DNA from: Desulforhopalus sp.
GTDB taxonomy: Bacteria > Desulfobacterota > Desulfobulbia > Desulfobulbales > Desulfocapsaceae
DNA: 64,000 bases
Assembly (NCBI GenBank): GCA_030247675.1
Contig: JAOTRX010000002.1
Span: 1,488,001 to 1,552,000 of the forward strand
Reading direction: 5' to 3'
The notes beneath the pieces are model-generated. The model had not been told where the DNA came from. It was given only the letters and a program-made list of their open reading frames with translations, and did not search any database. Shown one piece after another: positions 37,290 to 47,146 of the stretch; position 1 is the first letter of the stretch; each line of letters begins with the position of its first letter. Position numbers and translations under genes: made by a program.

Positions 37290-39476
37290 ATGTTTATGAA
37301 AATTATTCGCAATTGTATTGTTTTCCAATTGGTACTTTGTTTTCTCGCTTTTTCCGCAGGGTCGTACGCCGCTTCAACCGAAGCTGGGAAAGTAGACCAA
37401 AAGCGAAACCGGTTTATTGGCTATTTGCTCAACAAGCAATTGCCGGCTCTCCACTTTAGCGACAAAGAGGTCAATGACGAATTGGCTAAGGCCGCTTTTC
37501 ATCTCTATATCAAGCAACTGGATTATCAGAAGCGCTTTCTTCTCAAAAAGGATGTCGAGCAACTGTCTGCTTTTGCCCCGTACATAGATGACAATCTTGC
37601 CAATGGTCGCATTACCCTGCCAGACACCGGATATGACATAATTAACGAGAAAATTGATTTGGTGCAGAAGACAGTCGATTCCATGCTCGCTAGCAATACG
37701 GTGAAGATCTCCGCTGGAGTTGGGGTCGTGACGGTTGGAAGTTTTGATGTTCAGAAAAAGGAATCCTACGAAACCGATCCTGAGAAGATCGATTTTGCTC
37801 AGGATATTAAAGAATTAAGTGATCGTTGGCGAAAGCTGATCAAGGCCCAGGTGATCTCCCAATTTCTTGATCTCGAAGAGGAACAGGCGAAGCCTAAGGA
37901 CAAAGACAAGGCAGGGAAAAAGAAGAGCGAAGAAGAGCTATGGCAGGAAGCGTTAAATAAAGTCAGCAAACGAAACAAGACCTTTTTCCTCCGGCTTCGT
38001 CAGGAAACCCTGCAGGATCATTACGATCGATTCTTCAACTGTGTAGCTCGAGCCTTTGACCCACACACCAACTATATCCCCCCAGCTGGCAAGGAGCAAT
38101 TTGATATAAGTATGCGCGGGAGCCTTGAAGGTATAGGCGCGCTGCTCCGGGAAGATGATGGCTTTATAAAGGTGGTTCGTATAATTCCCGGCAGTGCCTC
38201 GGCGCGGCAGGGTACCCTGAAAGCGGAGGATATCATTCTTCAGGTCGCACAGGAAAAGGAAGAACCGGTGGACATTTCCGACATGCGACTGCGCGATGCT
38301 GTTCGGCTCATTCGAGGACCGAAGGGGAAGGCTGTTTCGTTGACGGTAAAAAAGGTCGATGGCAGTACCCAGGTTGTACGAATTGTTCGTGACGTAGTGC
38401 AAATAGAAGAAACGTTTGTCAAAAGCACAATTATAGAGTCGCCGGGCGGAGGAAAAACCGGATACATTTTTATTCCGAGTTTCTACCGTGATTTTGAGGG
38501 CACTCGCAACGGCTCGAAGGGTCGTAATTCAACTGATGATACCCTAAAGGAGATCGTTTCTCTTAAGAAAGAGAACGTCGACGGTATCGTTTTGGACTTG
38601 CGCGACGACGGTGGCGGGGCCTTGGTTGATGCCGTTGATATAGCAGGGCTTTTTATTAAATCAGGCCCAATTGTCCAGGTTAAGAACAGCTTTGGCGACA
38701 AGCGGGTGCTGAGCGATACCGACGAAAAAGAGTATTACGATGGACCTTTGGTGGTGTTGGTAAACAAGTTTTCAGCATCGGCTTCGGAGATTGTTGCAGC
38801 TGCGCTTCAGGATTATAAGCGAGCGGTTGTTGTTGGTAGCAAGCACACCCACGGCAAGGGAACAGTTCAGACGATTATTGACCTGAACGAGAACATCCCC
38901 CTTCTTCACCTCGGAAAGTATGAGGACCTTGGGGTATTGAAGGTGATGATCCAAAAGTTCTACCGGGTTAACGGAAGTTCCACCCAATACAAAGGAGTCG
39001 AACCGGACATCTTTTTACCCAATCTTTTCGAGCATATCAAATCAGGAGAGCGATATCTGGATTATTCTTTGCCGTGGGACGCCATCGAGCCAATACATTT
39101 TACCCCTTGGAGTGACAAATCCTTTGATTTGGAGCAACTTCGCAAGTTAAGCAAGGAGCGGGGCGAAAAAGATGAGGGACTGAAAACCATAGAGGAAGAG
39201 GCTGTCAAGGCCGCCTATCGTGCCGAGCATAGTGTTATGCCAATTGATCTTGCCGATATGCGCAATCAGCGACAGGAATCGCGGCTGGTGCGGGAAAAGA
39301 TCGGGACCCATTATCGCAAATATCGAGAAGAGCAGGGCGAGGGGGGCGAATTCGACGAGCCTGAAGATGAAAAGGGTGATCCAAAAGAAATCTGGTTGAA
39401 AAATGTTAAGGAGGATCCGTACATCCGCGAGGCGGTCAACATAGTCGGCGATATTAGCCATGTGCCGCGGTTGTAA
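37290..39476 (+). CDS. prc: Tail-specific (carboxy-terminal processing) protease Prc
   Basis: Periplasmic S41 serine protease that trims or degrades proteins from their C-termini and helps control cell-wall hydrolases. The 728-aa protein is close to E. coli Prc (682). A signal peptide ends near SYAAS. An N-terminal helical domain (LDYQKRFLLKKDVEQL) is followed by a PDZ domain (ISMRGSLEGIGALLREDD, then GSASARQGTLKAEDIILQV). The catalytic domain has LRDDGGGALVDA, the Ser in NKFSASASEIVAAALQDY and the Lys in HTHGKGTVQ. A C-terminal DUF3340 follows. The start is at ATG 37290 or 37296. Confidence 0.93.
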   Translation: MFMKIIRNCIVFQLVLCFLAFSAGSYAASTEAGKVDQKRNRFIGYLLNKQLPALHFSDKEVNDELAKAAFHLYIKQLDYQKRFLLKKDVEQLSAFAPYIDDNLANGRITLPDTGYDIINEKIDLVQKTVDSMLASNTVKISAGVGVVTVGSFDVQKKESYETDPEKIDFAQDIKELSDRWRKLIKAQVISQFLDLEEEQAKPKDKDKAGKKKSEEELWQEALNKVSKRNKTFFLRLRQETLQDHYDRFFNCVARAFDPHTNYIPPAGKEQFDISMRGSLEGIGALLREDDGFIKVVRIIPGSASARQGTLKAEDIILQVAQEKEEPVDISDMRLRDAVRLIRGPKGKAVSLTVKKVDGSTQVVRIVRDVVQIEETFVKSTIIESPGGGKTGYIFIPSFYRDFEGTRNGSKGRNSTDDTLKEIVSLKKENVDGIVLDLRDDGGGALVDAVDIAGLFIKSGPIVQVKNSFGDKRVLSDTDEKEYYDGPLVVLVNKFSASASEIVAAALQDYKRAVVVGSKHTHGKGTVQTIIDLNENIPLLHLGKYEDLGVLKVMIQKFYRVNGSSTQYKGVEPDIFLPNLFEHIKSGERYLDYSLPWDAIEPIHFTPWSDKSFDLEQLRKLSKERGEKDEGLKTIEEEAVKAAYRAEHSVMPIDLADMRNQRQESRLVREKIGTHYRKYREEQGEGGEFDEPEDEKGDPKEIWLKNVKEDPYIREAVNIVGDISHVPRL

Positions 39477-39655
39477 AACGTCTGGGGACCCTCTCTTTAC
39501 AGCCTTTTTCACTCCTGGATGAGTTTGAAAATATTGTTGAAAAAGAGGGGAAAAGGTGCTAGAGATGTCAATTTGTGAATGGTCATTCATCTATTTTTTC
39601 GTTGATAATCGACCATAAACTAAACACTAACTCCTTAATTATAGGTTGTATTTGC

Positions 39656-40183
39656 ATGGATCTTGCTGAAGGTTTTCGGAACCACAAGGAAAAAATCATA
39701 GACAAATGGGTAGAGTATACATTGTCAACCTATGGTTCGTCAGGTTTCTTCATCAAGGAGCGTGATAAATTTGCCAATCCAGTCGGTGGAAATATCCGAG
39801 AGGCCTTTGGCAGGCTCTTTCCCCTTTTGGTCAAAGGGGCCGATTCGAAAGAATTTTTTGCGCCATTAGAGCAGATAATGAGCATTCGCTCGGTTCAGGA
39901 TTTTTCGCCGTCACAGGCGGTGGCGCCGCTCAATGCATTGAAGCATATAACCAGAGAGGTCTTTACCGCTGACAAGGAGCGACGTCACCTGGTGCAGGAG
40001 CTGTATGATTTTGAATTTGCAATCGATCTTGCCATGCTTGCAGCGTTTGATATTTACATGCAGTGCCGGGAACGTTTGTATAAGGTGCGCATTGCCGAGA
40101 TCAAGTCAGGGAGCCATATATTAACAGATAGCAGGTGTCCATCAAAGCTGCTGTCTGAAGATAATACAAAAGTTTTAAAATGA
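39656..40183 (+). CDS. RsbRD N-terminal-domain protein preceding dsrM
   Basis: A 175-aa soluble helical protein. The N-terminus (DLAEGFRNHKEKIIDKWVEY) and the central part (VKGADSKEFFAPLEQIMSI, then VQDFSPSQAVAPLNALK) match the RsbRD N-terminal domain. This is a globin-like sensor fold otherwise found in regulators of the stressosome. There is no STAS domain here. Genes of this type are often found immediately before dsrMKJOP in sulfate reducers, 97 bases upstream in this case. It could sense a redox or sulfur signal for the complex. That role is inferred from position only. Confidence 0.78.
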   Translation: MDLAEGFRNHKEKIIDKWVEYTLSTYGSSGFFIKERDKFANPVGGNIREAFGRLFPLLVKGADSKEFFAPLEQIMSIRSVQDFSPSQAVAPLNALKHITREVFTADKERRHLVQELYDFEFAIDLAMLAAFDIYMQCRERLYKVRIAEIKSGSHILTDSRCPSKLLSEDNTKVLK

Positions 40184-40279
40184 GGATAATGGTATTTTAA
40201 CTGGTTTCCATGCATGAAACAGCCGGCTCTGTTTGATTTGTGTGGATTCCAAAACAGTTCAATTGAAGCGAGGTAAGAA

Positions 40280-41302
40280 ATGAAGTACGCCTTCTCATTC
40301 CTGGCAGTCATTGCGTTGGTTCTGATTGCTTGGCTCGGATCTCAGATACCCGGGATGCCCTATCTGTTCGGTGTCGCCCTGCCGTATCTGGCCATAATGA
40401 TCTTCCTTGGCGGCTGTGTCTACAAGGTGGTGCAGTGGGCGAAATCCCCGGTACCATTTCCGATACAGACTACCTGCGGACAAGGGAAATCATTAGATTT
40501 TATCAAGCATGACAGGCTAGAGGCCCCCTTTACGACTGCCGAAGTCGTGGCCAGAATGTTTCTGGAGATAGTGACCTTTCGCTCTCTCTTCAGAAACACC
40601 AAGTCGGAGATACATGAAGGACCGCATATTACCTACGAGTCATCCAAATGGCTTTGGGTTTTTGCCCTGATTTTCCATTATTCGTTTCTGTCGATCGTTG
40701 TTCGCCATATGCGCCTTTTCCTCGATCCGGTACCGGCCTGGATCGGCTGGTGGGAATTCATTGATGGCATTTTCGAGGTTGGTGCACCTACCTGGTACAT
40801 GAGCGATGTCGGTCTGGTTGCCGGTTGTCTTCTCCTGTTCAGCAGGCGATTGATTACTCGCCATGTCCGCTACATCTCCCTGATGAATGATTACTTCCCG
40901 CTGGTGCTGATATTTGCCGTCGCGGTAACCGGCATTCTCATGAGATTTGTCCTGCGTACCGACATAGACATCGTTAACATCAAACAACTGACCGTTGGTT
41001 TGGTGTCACTGTCTCCGACTATTGGTGCTAAAATCGGCTCTATATTCTACATCCATGTTTTCTTGGTGTGCATATTGCTTGCATACTTCCCCTTCAGCAA
41101 GCTCATGCATTTCGCCGGTGTGTTTCTTAGCCCAACGAGGAATCTTAAGAATAACAGCCGGGCGGTGCGTCATCTGAATCCCTGGAATCCAAAGATTACC
41201 CCTCATTCCTATGCAGGTTATGAGGATGAATTCCGCGAGTTTATGGTGGATGCAGGGATTCCGGTTGAAAAGGAGCTTTCTCCGGCAAAGGATGAAAAAT
41301 AA
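40280..41302 (+). CDS. dsrM: DsrM, membrane cytochrome b subunit of the DsrMKJOP complex
   Basis: Diheme cytochrome b of the NarI type that exchanges electrons with menaquinone and passes them to DsrK. The 340-aa protein has six or so membrane helices, starting with FSFLAVIALVLIAWLGSQIPG. It has the conserved segment FRSLFRNTKSE, and histidines in helices at LIFHYSFLSIVVRHMRLF and RLITRHVRYISLMNDY. It is the first gene of the operon, with a GAGGT ribosome-binding site. The 96 bases before it hold two small hairpins (around 40204-40232). Confidence 0.94.
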   Translation: MKYAFSFLAVIALVLIAWLGSQIPGMPYLFGVALPYLAIMIFLGGCVYKVVQWAKSPVPFPIQTTCGQGKSLDFIKHDRLEAPFTTAEVVARMFLEIVTFRSLFRNTKSEIHEGPHITYESSKWLWVFALIFHYSFLSIVVRHMRLFLDPVPAWIGWWEFIDGIFEVGAPTWYMSDVGLVAGCLLLFSRRLITRHVRYISLMNDYFPLVLIFAVAVTGILMRFVLRTDIDIVNIKQLTVGLVSLSPTIGAKIGSIFYIHVFLVCILLAYFPFSKLMHFAGVFLSPTRNLKNNSRAVRHLNPWNPKITPHSYAGYEDEFREFMVDAGIPVEKELSPAKDEK

Positions 41303-41341
41303 CGTTATTGACCCAATACTAGCTTAAGAGGAATAGTTACG

Positions 41342-42970
41342 ATGGCAGTTCCAAAATTACAACAATTATCGAAAAGCGTAGTGCAGGGACCATCCTTGGC
41401 GACAGGAGCGATACCTACCATGGAGTGGATGGACATCCCGGTAGTCTTTAAATCCGGGAATTACGCCTACCCTGCCAAAAAAGAGAAGGTGGAATATCTT
41501 AACAGCCAATCCGGCTTGTCTTTCCCAAATGCCAGGGAGTGGTCTCCTGAGGATGATGATTGGAAATTGCAAGATGGGTGGCAAGATATCATCATCAGAG
41601 GACTTAAGGAGAGGCTTGATAAATTCCGTTCTTTGAAAATCTTTATGGATTGCTGTGTCCGGTGTGGTGCATGCGCCGACAAGTGTCACTTCTTTCTTGG
41701 AACAGGTGATCCAAAAAATATGCCGGTACTTCGGGCTGAACTCCTGAGATCGGTATATCGCAATGAATTTACTCTAGCCGGCAAAATTTTAGGCAAGATG
41801 GCTGGTGCCAGAGAGATGACTGCGGCCGTTTTAAAAGAATGGTTCATGTACTCGTACCAATGCACAGAATGTAGACGGTGCTCGGTTTTTTGCCCATACG
41901 GTATAGACACCGCAGAGGTGACCATGATGCTTCGCGAATTATTGCATCTGGTGGGTGTGGGTATTAACTGGATTCTTGAACCGGCCTCAAATTCAAACCG
42001 TACCGGTAACCACATGGGGTTGCAACCACATACTTTCAAGGATAACGTTGAGTTCCTTGTTGATGATGTTGAAAACCTGACTGGGATTAGGCCAAATATC
42101 TCTTTTAACCGAAAGGGTGCCGAGGTCCTGTTTATCACTCCGTCCGCCGACGTTTTCGCAGAACCGGGTTTATATACAGCGATGGGCTATTTGATCCTAT
42201 TTGAGGCGATTGGCCTTGATTATACCTGGTCAACCTATGCCTCTGAGGGTGGCAACTTTGGTCTCTTCACAAATAATGAGACCATGAAGAAACTCAATGC
42301 CAAGATGTACGCCGAAGCGAAACGTTTAGGGGTGAAATACATCATAGGTGGTGAGTGTGGGCATATGTGGCGTGTCGTGCATCAGTATATGGATACCATG
42401 AATGGTCCTGCAGACTTCCTTGAAGTACCAAAATCGCCCATTACTGGTACCGTATTTAGCAATGCCGCATCGTCCAAAATGGTACACATAAGTGAGTTTA
42501 CTGCTGATCTCATCAAGAATGGCAAATTGAAACTTGACAAAAGCCGCAATAGCCACGTTAAGGCAACATTCCACGATTCATGTAACACCTCCCGAGCAAT
42601 GGGACTGTTGGATGAGCCTCGTTATATTCTTGATCATGTTGTTGATTGGGTGGAGATGCCGGAAAATACCATTCGAGAGCAGACTTTCTGTTGTGGTTCC
42701 GGTACCGGTCTCAATACCGACGAGATTATGGAGCTGAGAATGCGTTCAGGATTGCCGCGAGCCAATGCAGTGAAATATGTTCAGGAAAAGCATGGAGTGA
42801 ACATGCTGTCTTGTGTCTGCGCGATCGACCGGGCTACGCTGACTTCCCTCATGAACTACTGGAATCCTGGGGTTGGAGTCTGTGGATTGAGTGAGTTGGT
42901 TGCCAATGCGCTTGTTCAAGAAGGCGAAACCCGCGGTGAGCTTGATGAAGGCCTCCGTACCATGCTATAG
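41342..42970 (+). CDS. dsrK: DsrK, catalytic iron-sulfur subunit (HdrD-like)
   Basis: Cytoplasmic subunit thought to reduce the DsrC trisulfide that sulfite reductase generates. The 542-aa protein has two 4Fe-4S binding sites (CCVRCGACADKC, CTECRRCSVFC) near residues 100 and 180. Two CCG-type segments for the special HdrD-like cluster follow (FHDSCNTSRAMG and TFCCGSGTGLN), with GGECGHMWR between. It lies 39 bases after dsrM. Confidence 0.95.
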   Translation: MAVPKLQQLSKSVVQGPSLATGAIPTMEWMDIPVVFKSGNYAYPAKKEKVEYLNSQSGLSFPNAREWSPEDDDWKLQDGWQDIIIRGLKERLDKFRSLKIFMDCCVRCGACADKCHFFLGTGDPKNMPVLRAELLRSVYRNEFTLAGKILGKMAGAREMTAAVLKEWFMYSYQCTECRRCSVFCPYGIDTAEVTMMLRELLHLVGVGINWILEPASNSNRTGNHMGLQPHTFKDNVEFLVDDVENLTGIRPNISFNRKGAEVLFITPSADVFAEPGLYTAMGYLILFEAIGLDYTWSTYASEGGNFGLFTNNETMKKLNAKMYAEAKRLGVKYIIGGECGHMWRVVHQYMDTMNGPADFLEVPKSPITGTVFSNAASSKMVHISEFTADLIKNGKLKLDKSRNSHVKATFHDSCNTSRAMGLLDEPRYILDHVVDWVEMPENTIREQTFCCGSGTGLNTDEIMELRMRSGLPRANAVKYVQEKHGVNMLSCVCAIDRATLTSLMNYWNPGVGVCGLSELVANALVQEGETRGELDEGLRTML

Positions 42971-43002
42971 AAAATCCTGAACAGAACATAGGAGTAACGG
43001 TA

Positions 43003-43404
43003 ATGTACAATAAAGGAACAATAATACCTGGACTAATCATTTTCGTCCTGTTGATAACCTTCCCGCTCTGGTTCAATGCGTTCTCGAAGGCAAGCACGGT
43101 ACCTAAAGTAGAGCTGCCGCCTGGGGGGCAAAAGGAATGTGTCGCACCTGCTGCCGAGATGCGTGCCAATCATATGGTGCTCCTCAATGAATGGCGCGAT
43201 GATGTCCTTCGTGACGGCAATCGCGTTGCGGTAAAAGTTGGTGGCGTGGAATATCGCAAGGGACTGCAGACGGCTTGTATGGCATGTCATACCAATAAGG
43301 AGAAGTTTTGTGACACTTGTCATGTTTACACCTCTGTAAAACCCTTCTGCTGGGATTGTCATTTGACCCCGAGTGTGTTGGCGGCAAAGAAGGAGACAAA
43401 CTAA
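43003..43404 (+). CDS. dsrJ: DsrJ, periplasmic triheme cytochrome c
   Basis: A 133-aa cytochrome with an uncleaved N-terminal anchor (IIPGLIIFVLLITFPLW). It has exactly three c-type haem sites: CMACH, CDTCH and CWDCH. Cys 46 (in GGQKECVAP) falls where the DsrJ of Allochromatium has a cysteine proposed as an unusual haem ligand. The protein is the periplasmic electron port of the complex. Its stop overlaps the dsrO start by one base (TAATG). Confidence 0.94.
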   Translation: MYNKGTIIPGLIIFVLLITFPLWFNAFSKASTVPKVELPPGGQKECVAPAAEMRANHMVLLNEWRDDVLRDGNRVAVKVGGVEYRKGLQTACMACHTNKEKFCDTCHVYTSVKPFCWDCHLTPSVLAAKKETN

Positions 43405-44231
43405 TGGATAAGCAAAGAAGAAAATTTCTGAAAATTGCCGGAGCAACTGCCTTGGCCGGGATCAGTGCCCCGGTTGTGGTCAATTTGACTGGATCGCCAG
43501 CTGTAGCCTCGGCAGCCAAGAATCAAGCCTCTGCCCAAGCCGCTGCAGCTGGTGGCCACGGGGATGACACTGCTCCAAAGGGAGTAAAGCTTGGCCTTTT
43601 AATCGACATGCGCAAGCTCTATGGACATCCTGAACTGCTTGACAAGGCAACTCAGGCTTGCAACAAAGCGCATAATATTCCGAAGATTGACAATAAGAAA
43701 AGTGAGATCAAGTGGATATGGAAAACCCCATTCGCCAACGCTTTCACTGATCAGTCGACCAGCAATGCATCGTATACTACACGTAATAACGATTTCTTAG
43801 TTCTCTGTAACCACTGTGCGGAGCCACCATGTGTTCGTGTTTGTCCGACGAAGGCAACCTTTGTCGACAAAAAGACGGGCATCGTGGCAATGGATTTCCA
43901 TCGCTGTATTGGCTGCCGGTTTTGTATGATGGGTTGTCCTTATGGAGCGAGGAGTTTCAACTGGATGGATCCGCTACCTTTTATCGAAGAGTTGAATCCT
44001 GATTTCCCTGCTCGTATGCGCGGTGTTGTTGAAAAATGCAACTTTTGTGGGGAACGTCTGGCACTTGGCAAAGAACCCGCGTGTGTAGAGGCAGTCAAGG
44101 AAGCTGGTGCGATAATCTTTGGGGATCTTAATGATCCTAACTCAGAAATTCGCCGTATTCTTGACAAGGAGCATACCATCCAGAGGCAAGCGGCCTATGG
44201 AACCAAACCGTCAGTCTTTTACATAGTGTGA
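43404..44231 (+). CDS. dsrO: DsrO, periplasmic ferredoxin-like iron-sulfur subunit
   Basis: A 275-aa protein with a Tat signal (RRKFLKIAGATALAG), so it is exported folded. Ferredoxin-type cysteine motifs follow: CNHCAEPPCVRVCP, CIGCRFCMMGCPYGA and CNFCGERLALGKEPAC. It passes electrons between DsrJ and DsrP. The start is the ATG overlapping the dsrJ stop; the frame is open upstream but is shadowed by dsrJ. Confidence 0.94.
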   Translation: MDKQRRKFLKIAGATALAGISAPVVVNLTGSPAVASAAKNQASAQAAAAGGHGDDTAPKGVKLGLLIDMRKLYGHPELLDKATQACNKAHNIPKIDNKKSEIKWIWKTPFANAFTDQSTSNASYTTRNNDFLVLCNHCAEPPCVRVCPTKATFVDKKTGIVAMDFHRCIGCRFCMMGCPYGARSFNWMDPLPFIEELNPDFPARMRGVVEKCNFCGERLALGKEPACVEAVKEAGAIIFGDLNDPNSEIRRILDKEHTIQRQAAYGTKPSVFYIV

Positions 44232-44238
44232 GGATGTC

Positions 44239-45414
44239 ATGATCGAAAAAGCGTTAAAAGGAAACCCTGCCTACTGGATGTGGCTGGCATTTTTGAGCGC
44301 ATTCATTGCGGTGGGAGGAATTTGTTATCTCAGACAATTTCTCTTTGGTATGCATTTGACAGGTATGGGCCGTGACTTGTCATGGGGCTTGTACATTTCC
44401 CAGTTTACTTTTCTTGTTGGTGTTGCGGCGGGAGGGTTGATGTTGGTTCTCCCCTACTATATTCACAACTACAAAGCGTTCGGCAGGATGACCATACTTG
44501 GCGAATTCCTGGCGATTTCCTCCATCGTCATGTGCCTTATGTTCATCATGGCTGATATTGGACAGCCCCTGCGTGGGCTGAATATGATCTTTCATCCAAC
44601 CCCGAACTCCATGCTCTTTTGGGACATGGTGGTTTTGCTCGGATATCTTGGGCTAAATGTCATCTGCGGTTGGGTCATCCTAACGGCTGAACGTAAGCAG
44701 GTGAAACCGCCGAAGTGGGTATACATCTTTGTGTATATTTCAATTCCATTTGCTGTTTCAATCCACACAGTTACCGCCATGCTCTACTGCGGTCTGCCTG
44801 GTCGTCATTTTTGGCTGTCGGCAATTACCGCGCCAAGGTTTCTTGCATCAGCCTTTGCCGCAGGGCCAGCTCTGATTGTTATTGCCTGTCTCATCATGAA
44901 ACGGATTGCTCATTTTGATGTTGGCAAGGAAGCTATCAACAAATTGACGACGATCATTATGTATGCGGCTCTCATTAACGCATTCTTTGTATGTCTTGAA
45001 TTCTTTGTTGGTTATTACTCAAACATCCCTGGCCATAAGCATGCCCTTGAGTATCTCTTTTTTGGTCTTGAGCATCATGGCCACGTGTACAATAATCTAG
45101 TGCCTTTCATGTGGACTTCGGTGGTTTTTTGCTTTGGTGGTCTTGGTCTGTTTGCCTACATGAAGATTGCCAACTGGTCCACTGATTTCTTCATAGGGAT
45201 TGGCTGTGCCTTGATCTTCATCGCCCTGTGGCTTGATAAGGGTCTAGGGTTCGTCATGGGTGGATTAGCAGTCAATCCGCTAGATGAGGTTGTGGAATAT
45301 ATTCCCACTGCCAATGAGATAGGAATTACCCTGGGAATCTGGGCTACAGGGTTTCTTTTGGTAACAGTTCTCTATAAAATCGCCGTAAAGGTTGAACACG
45401 AAGTAGAAGGGTAG
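44239..45414 (+). CDS. dsrP: DsrP, NrfD/HybB-type quinone-interacting membrane subunit
   Basis: A 391-aa membrane protein with about ten helices, of the NrfD/PsrC family. It is expected to exchange electrons with the quinone pool in partnership with DsrO. Typical segments are LTGMGRDLSWGLYISQFTFLVG and FVYISIPFAVSIHTVTAML. It is the last gene of the operon, seven bases after dsrO, and followed by a strong terminator. Confidence 0.94.
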   Translation: MIEKALKGNPAYWMWLAFLSAFIAVGGICYLRQFLFGMHLTGMGRDLSWGLYISQFTFLVGVAAGGLMLVLPYYIHNYKAFGRMTILGEFLAISSIVMCLMFIMADIGQPLRGLNMIFHPTPNSMLFWDMVVLLGYLGLNVICGWVILTAERKQVKPPKWVYIFVYISIPFAVSIHTVTAMLYCGLPGRHFWLSAITAPRFLASAFAAGPALIVIACLIMKRIAHFDVGKEAINKLTTIIMYAALINAFFVCLEFFVGYYSNIPGHKHALEYLFFGLEHHGHVYNNLVPFMWTSVVFCFGGLGLFAYMKIANWSTDFFIGIGCALIFIALWLDKGLGFVMGGLAVNPLDEVVEYIPTANEIGITLGIWATGFLLVTVLYKIAVKVEHEVEG

Positions 45415-45445
45415 TTTTCTTCGCCATTTTATAAATGGCTTACAG

Positions 45446-45476
45446 GGCCTCCGACTTGTCGGAGGCCTTTTTTTTT
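45446..45476 (+). terminator. Rho-independent terminator of the dsr operon
   Basis: A 10-bp perfect stem (GGCCTCCGAC / GTCGGAGGCC, two-base loop) is followed by nine T. It lies 31 bases past the dsrP stop. Confidence 0.93.
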
Positions 45477-45635
45477 GTTAAAGATTATGGATCGAGAACT
45501 TAGTTGTAGAAAGCTGCTTGTAGAAGCCCCTGCGTTCTTAACAAGCAGATCGGCTTTATTAGAAGTTTTTGCCGGTTGATACCTCTTCAAGGAGATATTC
45601 ACCAACTCTTCAATATATAGGTGCAAGGGCTTAAC

Positions 45636-46280
45636 TTGGCAGAAAAACGTATACTTATAATTTACTATTCATACACCCAGCAAACCAAGATACTGCTCAA
45701 GAAATTCATCGCGGGCTTGGAAAGTACCGGTGTGACGGTAAGCCAAGAAAGGCTGGAACCTGTAAATCCCTATGAATTTCCTTTTAGATCCAACATAAGG
45801 CTCGCAATCGCCATGGTAACGACCTTCTTCCTGAAAAGAATGCCCATCAGACCTGTAACCAAAGAATGCTTTGGAAATTGGGACTGCATTATTCTGGCTG
45901 GTCCGACCTGGTCGTATCATCCTTGCGGGCCTATGCTTGATTTTCTTGATCGCTATGGGCAAGAAGTCTGCCAGGGAAAAAGAGTTGTACCCTTCATATC
46001 CTGCAGATCATACTGGCAGTTGCACTTTTGGAATGTTCAGAGGCGTCTTAAGGCCTGTGGAGCTAAGGTTGCTGAACCGATTGTCTTCATGCACCCGGGG
46101 AAAGAACCTTGGCGATTTATTGGATTGCTTCTTCAGCTCAGAGGTAAGGTTGTTGGGCGGGAGAATTCATGGTTTAGAAGGCACTATTCAGGATATGGTC
46201 ATAGCAAGCAGCAGGGGCTTGAAGCCATGGCAAAGGGTAAGGATTTGGGGGAAAAGCTAATCGGTGGTTGGCTTGGCTAG
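45636..46280 (+). CDS. Flavodoxin-like / NAD(P)H-dependent oxidoreductase family protein
   Basis: A 214-aa soluble protein. It opens RILIIYYSYTQQTKILLKKF, the FMN phosphate-binding strand-loop of flavodoxin folds. It continues with WDCIILAGPTWSYHPCGPML and VVPFISCRSYW, the second and third flavin contacts. The partner is unknown. The start is set at TTG 45636 because AAGGG lies six bases upstream; an in-frame GTG at 45621 is the alternative. It stands alone after the dsr terminator and is convergent with the prepilin peptidase gene. Confidence 0.72.
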   Translation: MAEKRILIIYYSYTQQTKILLKKFIAGLESTGVTVSQERLEPVNPYEFPFRSNIRLAIAMVTTFFLKRMPIRPVTKECFGNWDCIILAGPTWSYHPCGPMLDFLDRYGQEVCQGKRVVPFISCRSYWQLHFWNVQRRLKACGAKVAEPIVFMHPGKEPWRFIGLLLQLRGKVVGRENSWFRRHYSGYGHSKQQGLEAMAKGKDLGEKLIGGWLG

Positions 46281-46288
46281 AATGATCA

Positions 46289-47080
46289 TCATGGCCACTG
46301 TCCTTCCAGATACAGAGTGTAAATGGTTTGAATTTCCTCAAAGAAAAATAAATAGCCAAGAGCGGCAACTGAAAGGAATGGCCCAAAAGGAATACGGGTT
46401 TGCCCACCTTTTTTTTGTACGGTCATGGCAAGAATACCGATAATTGAACCGGTTAACGAACTGAATAAAATAACGAATGGTAGGGATTGCCAGCCGAGCC
46501 AAGCCCCAATCATGGCAAGCAGTTTGATATCGCCACCGCCCATTCCATCGATTTTTCTGAGAATTGCATACAATAGGGCTATTGCATACAATACTCCACC
46601 ACCCAAAAGAAGGCCGATAAGGGAATCTTGCCAGGTGACTGTGTTACTCACCAGAGAAAAGGCAAAACCGACAACTATGCCGGGCAAGCTGATTATATCG
46701 GGAATAATTTGCAACCTGATATCGATGAAGATTATGACCAGTAGGGAAGCGGCAAAAAGAAAATAGCCAAGAGTGGCAACAGAGAAATGAAATTTTGCCA
46801 CGAGGGCTGTTGCTATTACCGCCATCAAGAGTTCCACCAGCGGATACTGCCAAGATATTGGCGCCTTACAATGGCCACATCGCCCGCGTAACACAAGATA
46901 GCTGAAAATTGGTATGTTTTCATACCAATGCAGAGGAGAGCTGCAGCGAGGACAATGCGATGCCGGGAATACAATAGACTGTTCCGGATCTGGAAGTCGC
47001 AGGATGACAACGTTGAGAAAACTACCGATAACAGCGCCAAAGAGGGCTGAAATAATAAGGATGGGACTTTCGGCGATCAT
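46289..47080 (-). CDS. Type IV prepilin peptidase (leader peptidase/N-methyltransferase)
   Basis: Cleaves the leader of type IV pilins and type II secretion pseudopilins and methylates the new N-terminus. The 263-aa membrane protein begins FGAVIGSFLNVVILRLP. It has the two-CxxC zinc domain (CPRC, CGHC), the catalytic Asp regions IDIRLQIIPD and GGGDIKLLAMIGAWLG, and about seven helices. PilD and GspO are the usual names and cannot be separated here because no pilus genes are adjacent. Confidence 0.93.
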   Translation of the reverse strand: MIAESPILIISALFGAVIGSFLNVVILRLPDPEQSIVFPASHCPRCSSPLHWYENIPIFSYLVLRGRCGHCKAPISWQYPLVELLMAVIATALVAKFHFSVATLGYFLFAASLLVIIFIDIRLQIIPDIISLPGIVVGFAFSLVSNTVTWQDSLIGLLLGGGVLYAIALLYAILRKIDGMGGGDIKLLAMIGAWLGWQSLPFVILFSSLTGSIIGILAMTVQKKGGQTRIPFGPFLSVAALGYLFFFEEIQTIYTLYLEGQWP

Positions 47081-47146
47081 GGTGACGTGTTTGAAGGCTA
47101 AAAATTGAAATAACAGATTAAAATTCAGTCAATTGTATAGGTGTTT

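Noticed and set aside
43317..43403. Longer dsrO starting at 43317
   Set aside because: The upstream part is out of frame over dsrJ; the Tat signal starts at the ATG that overlaps the dsrJ stop.
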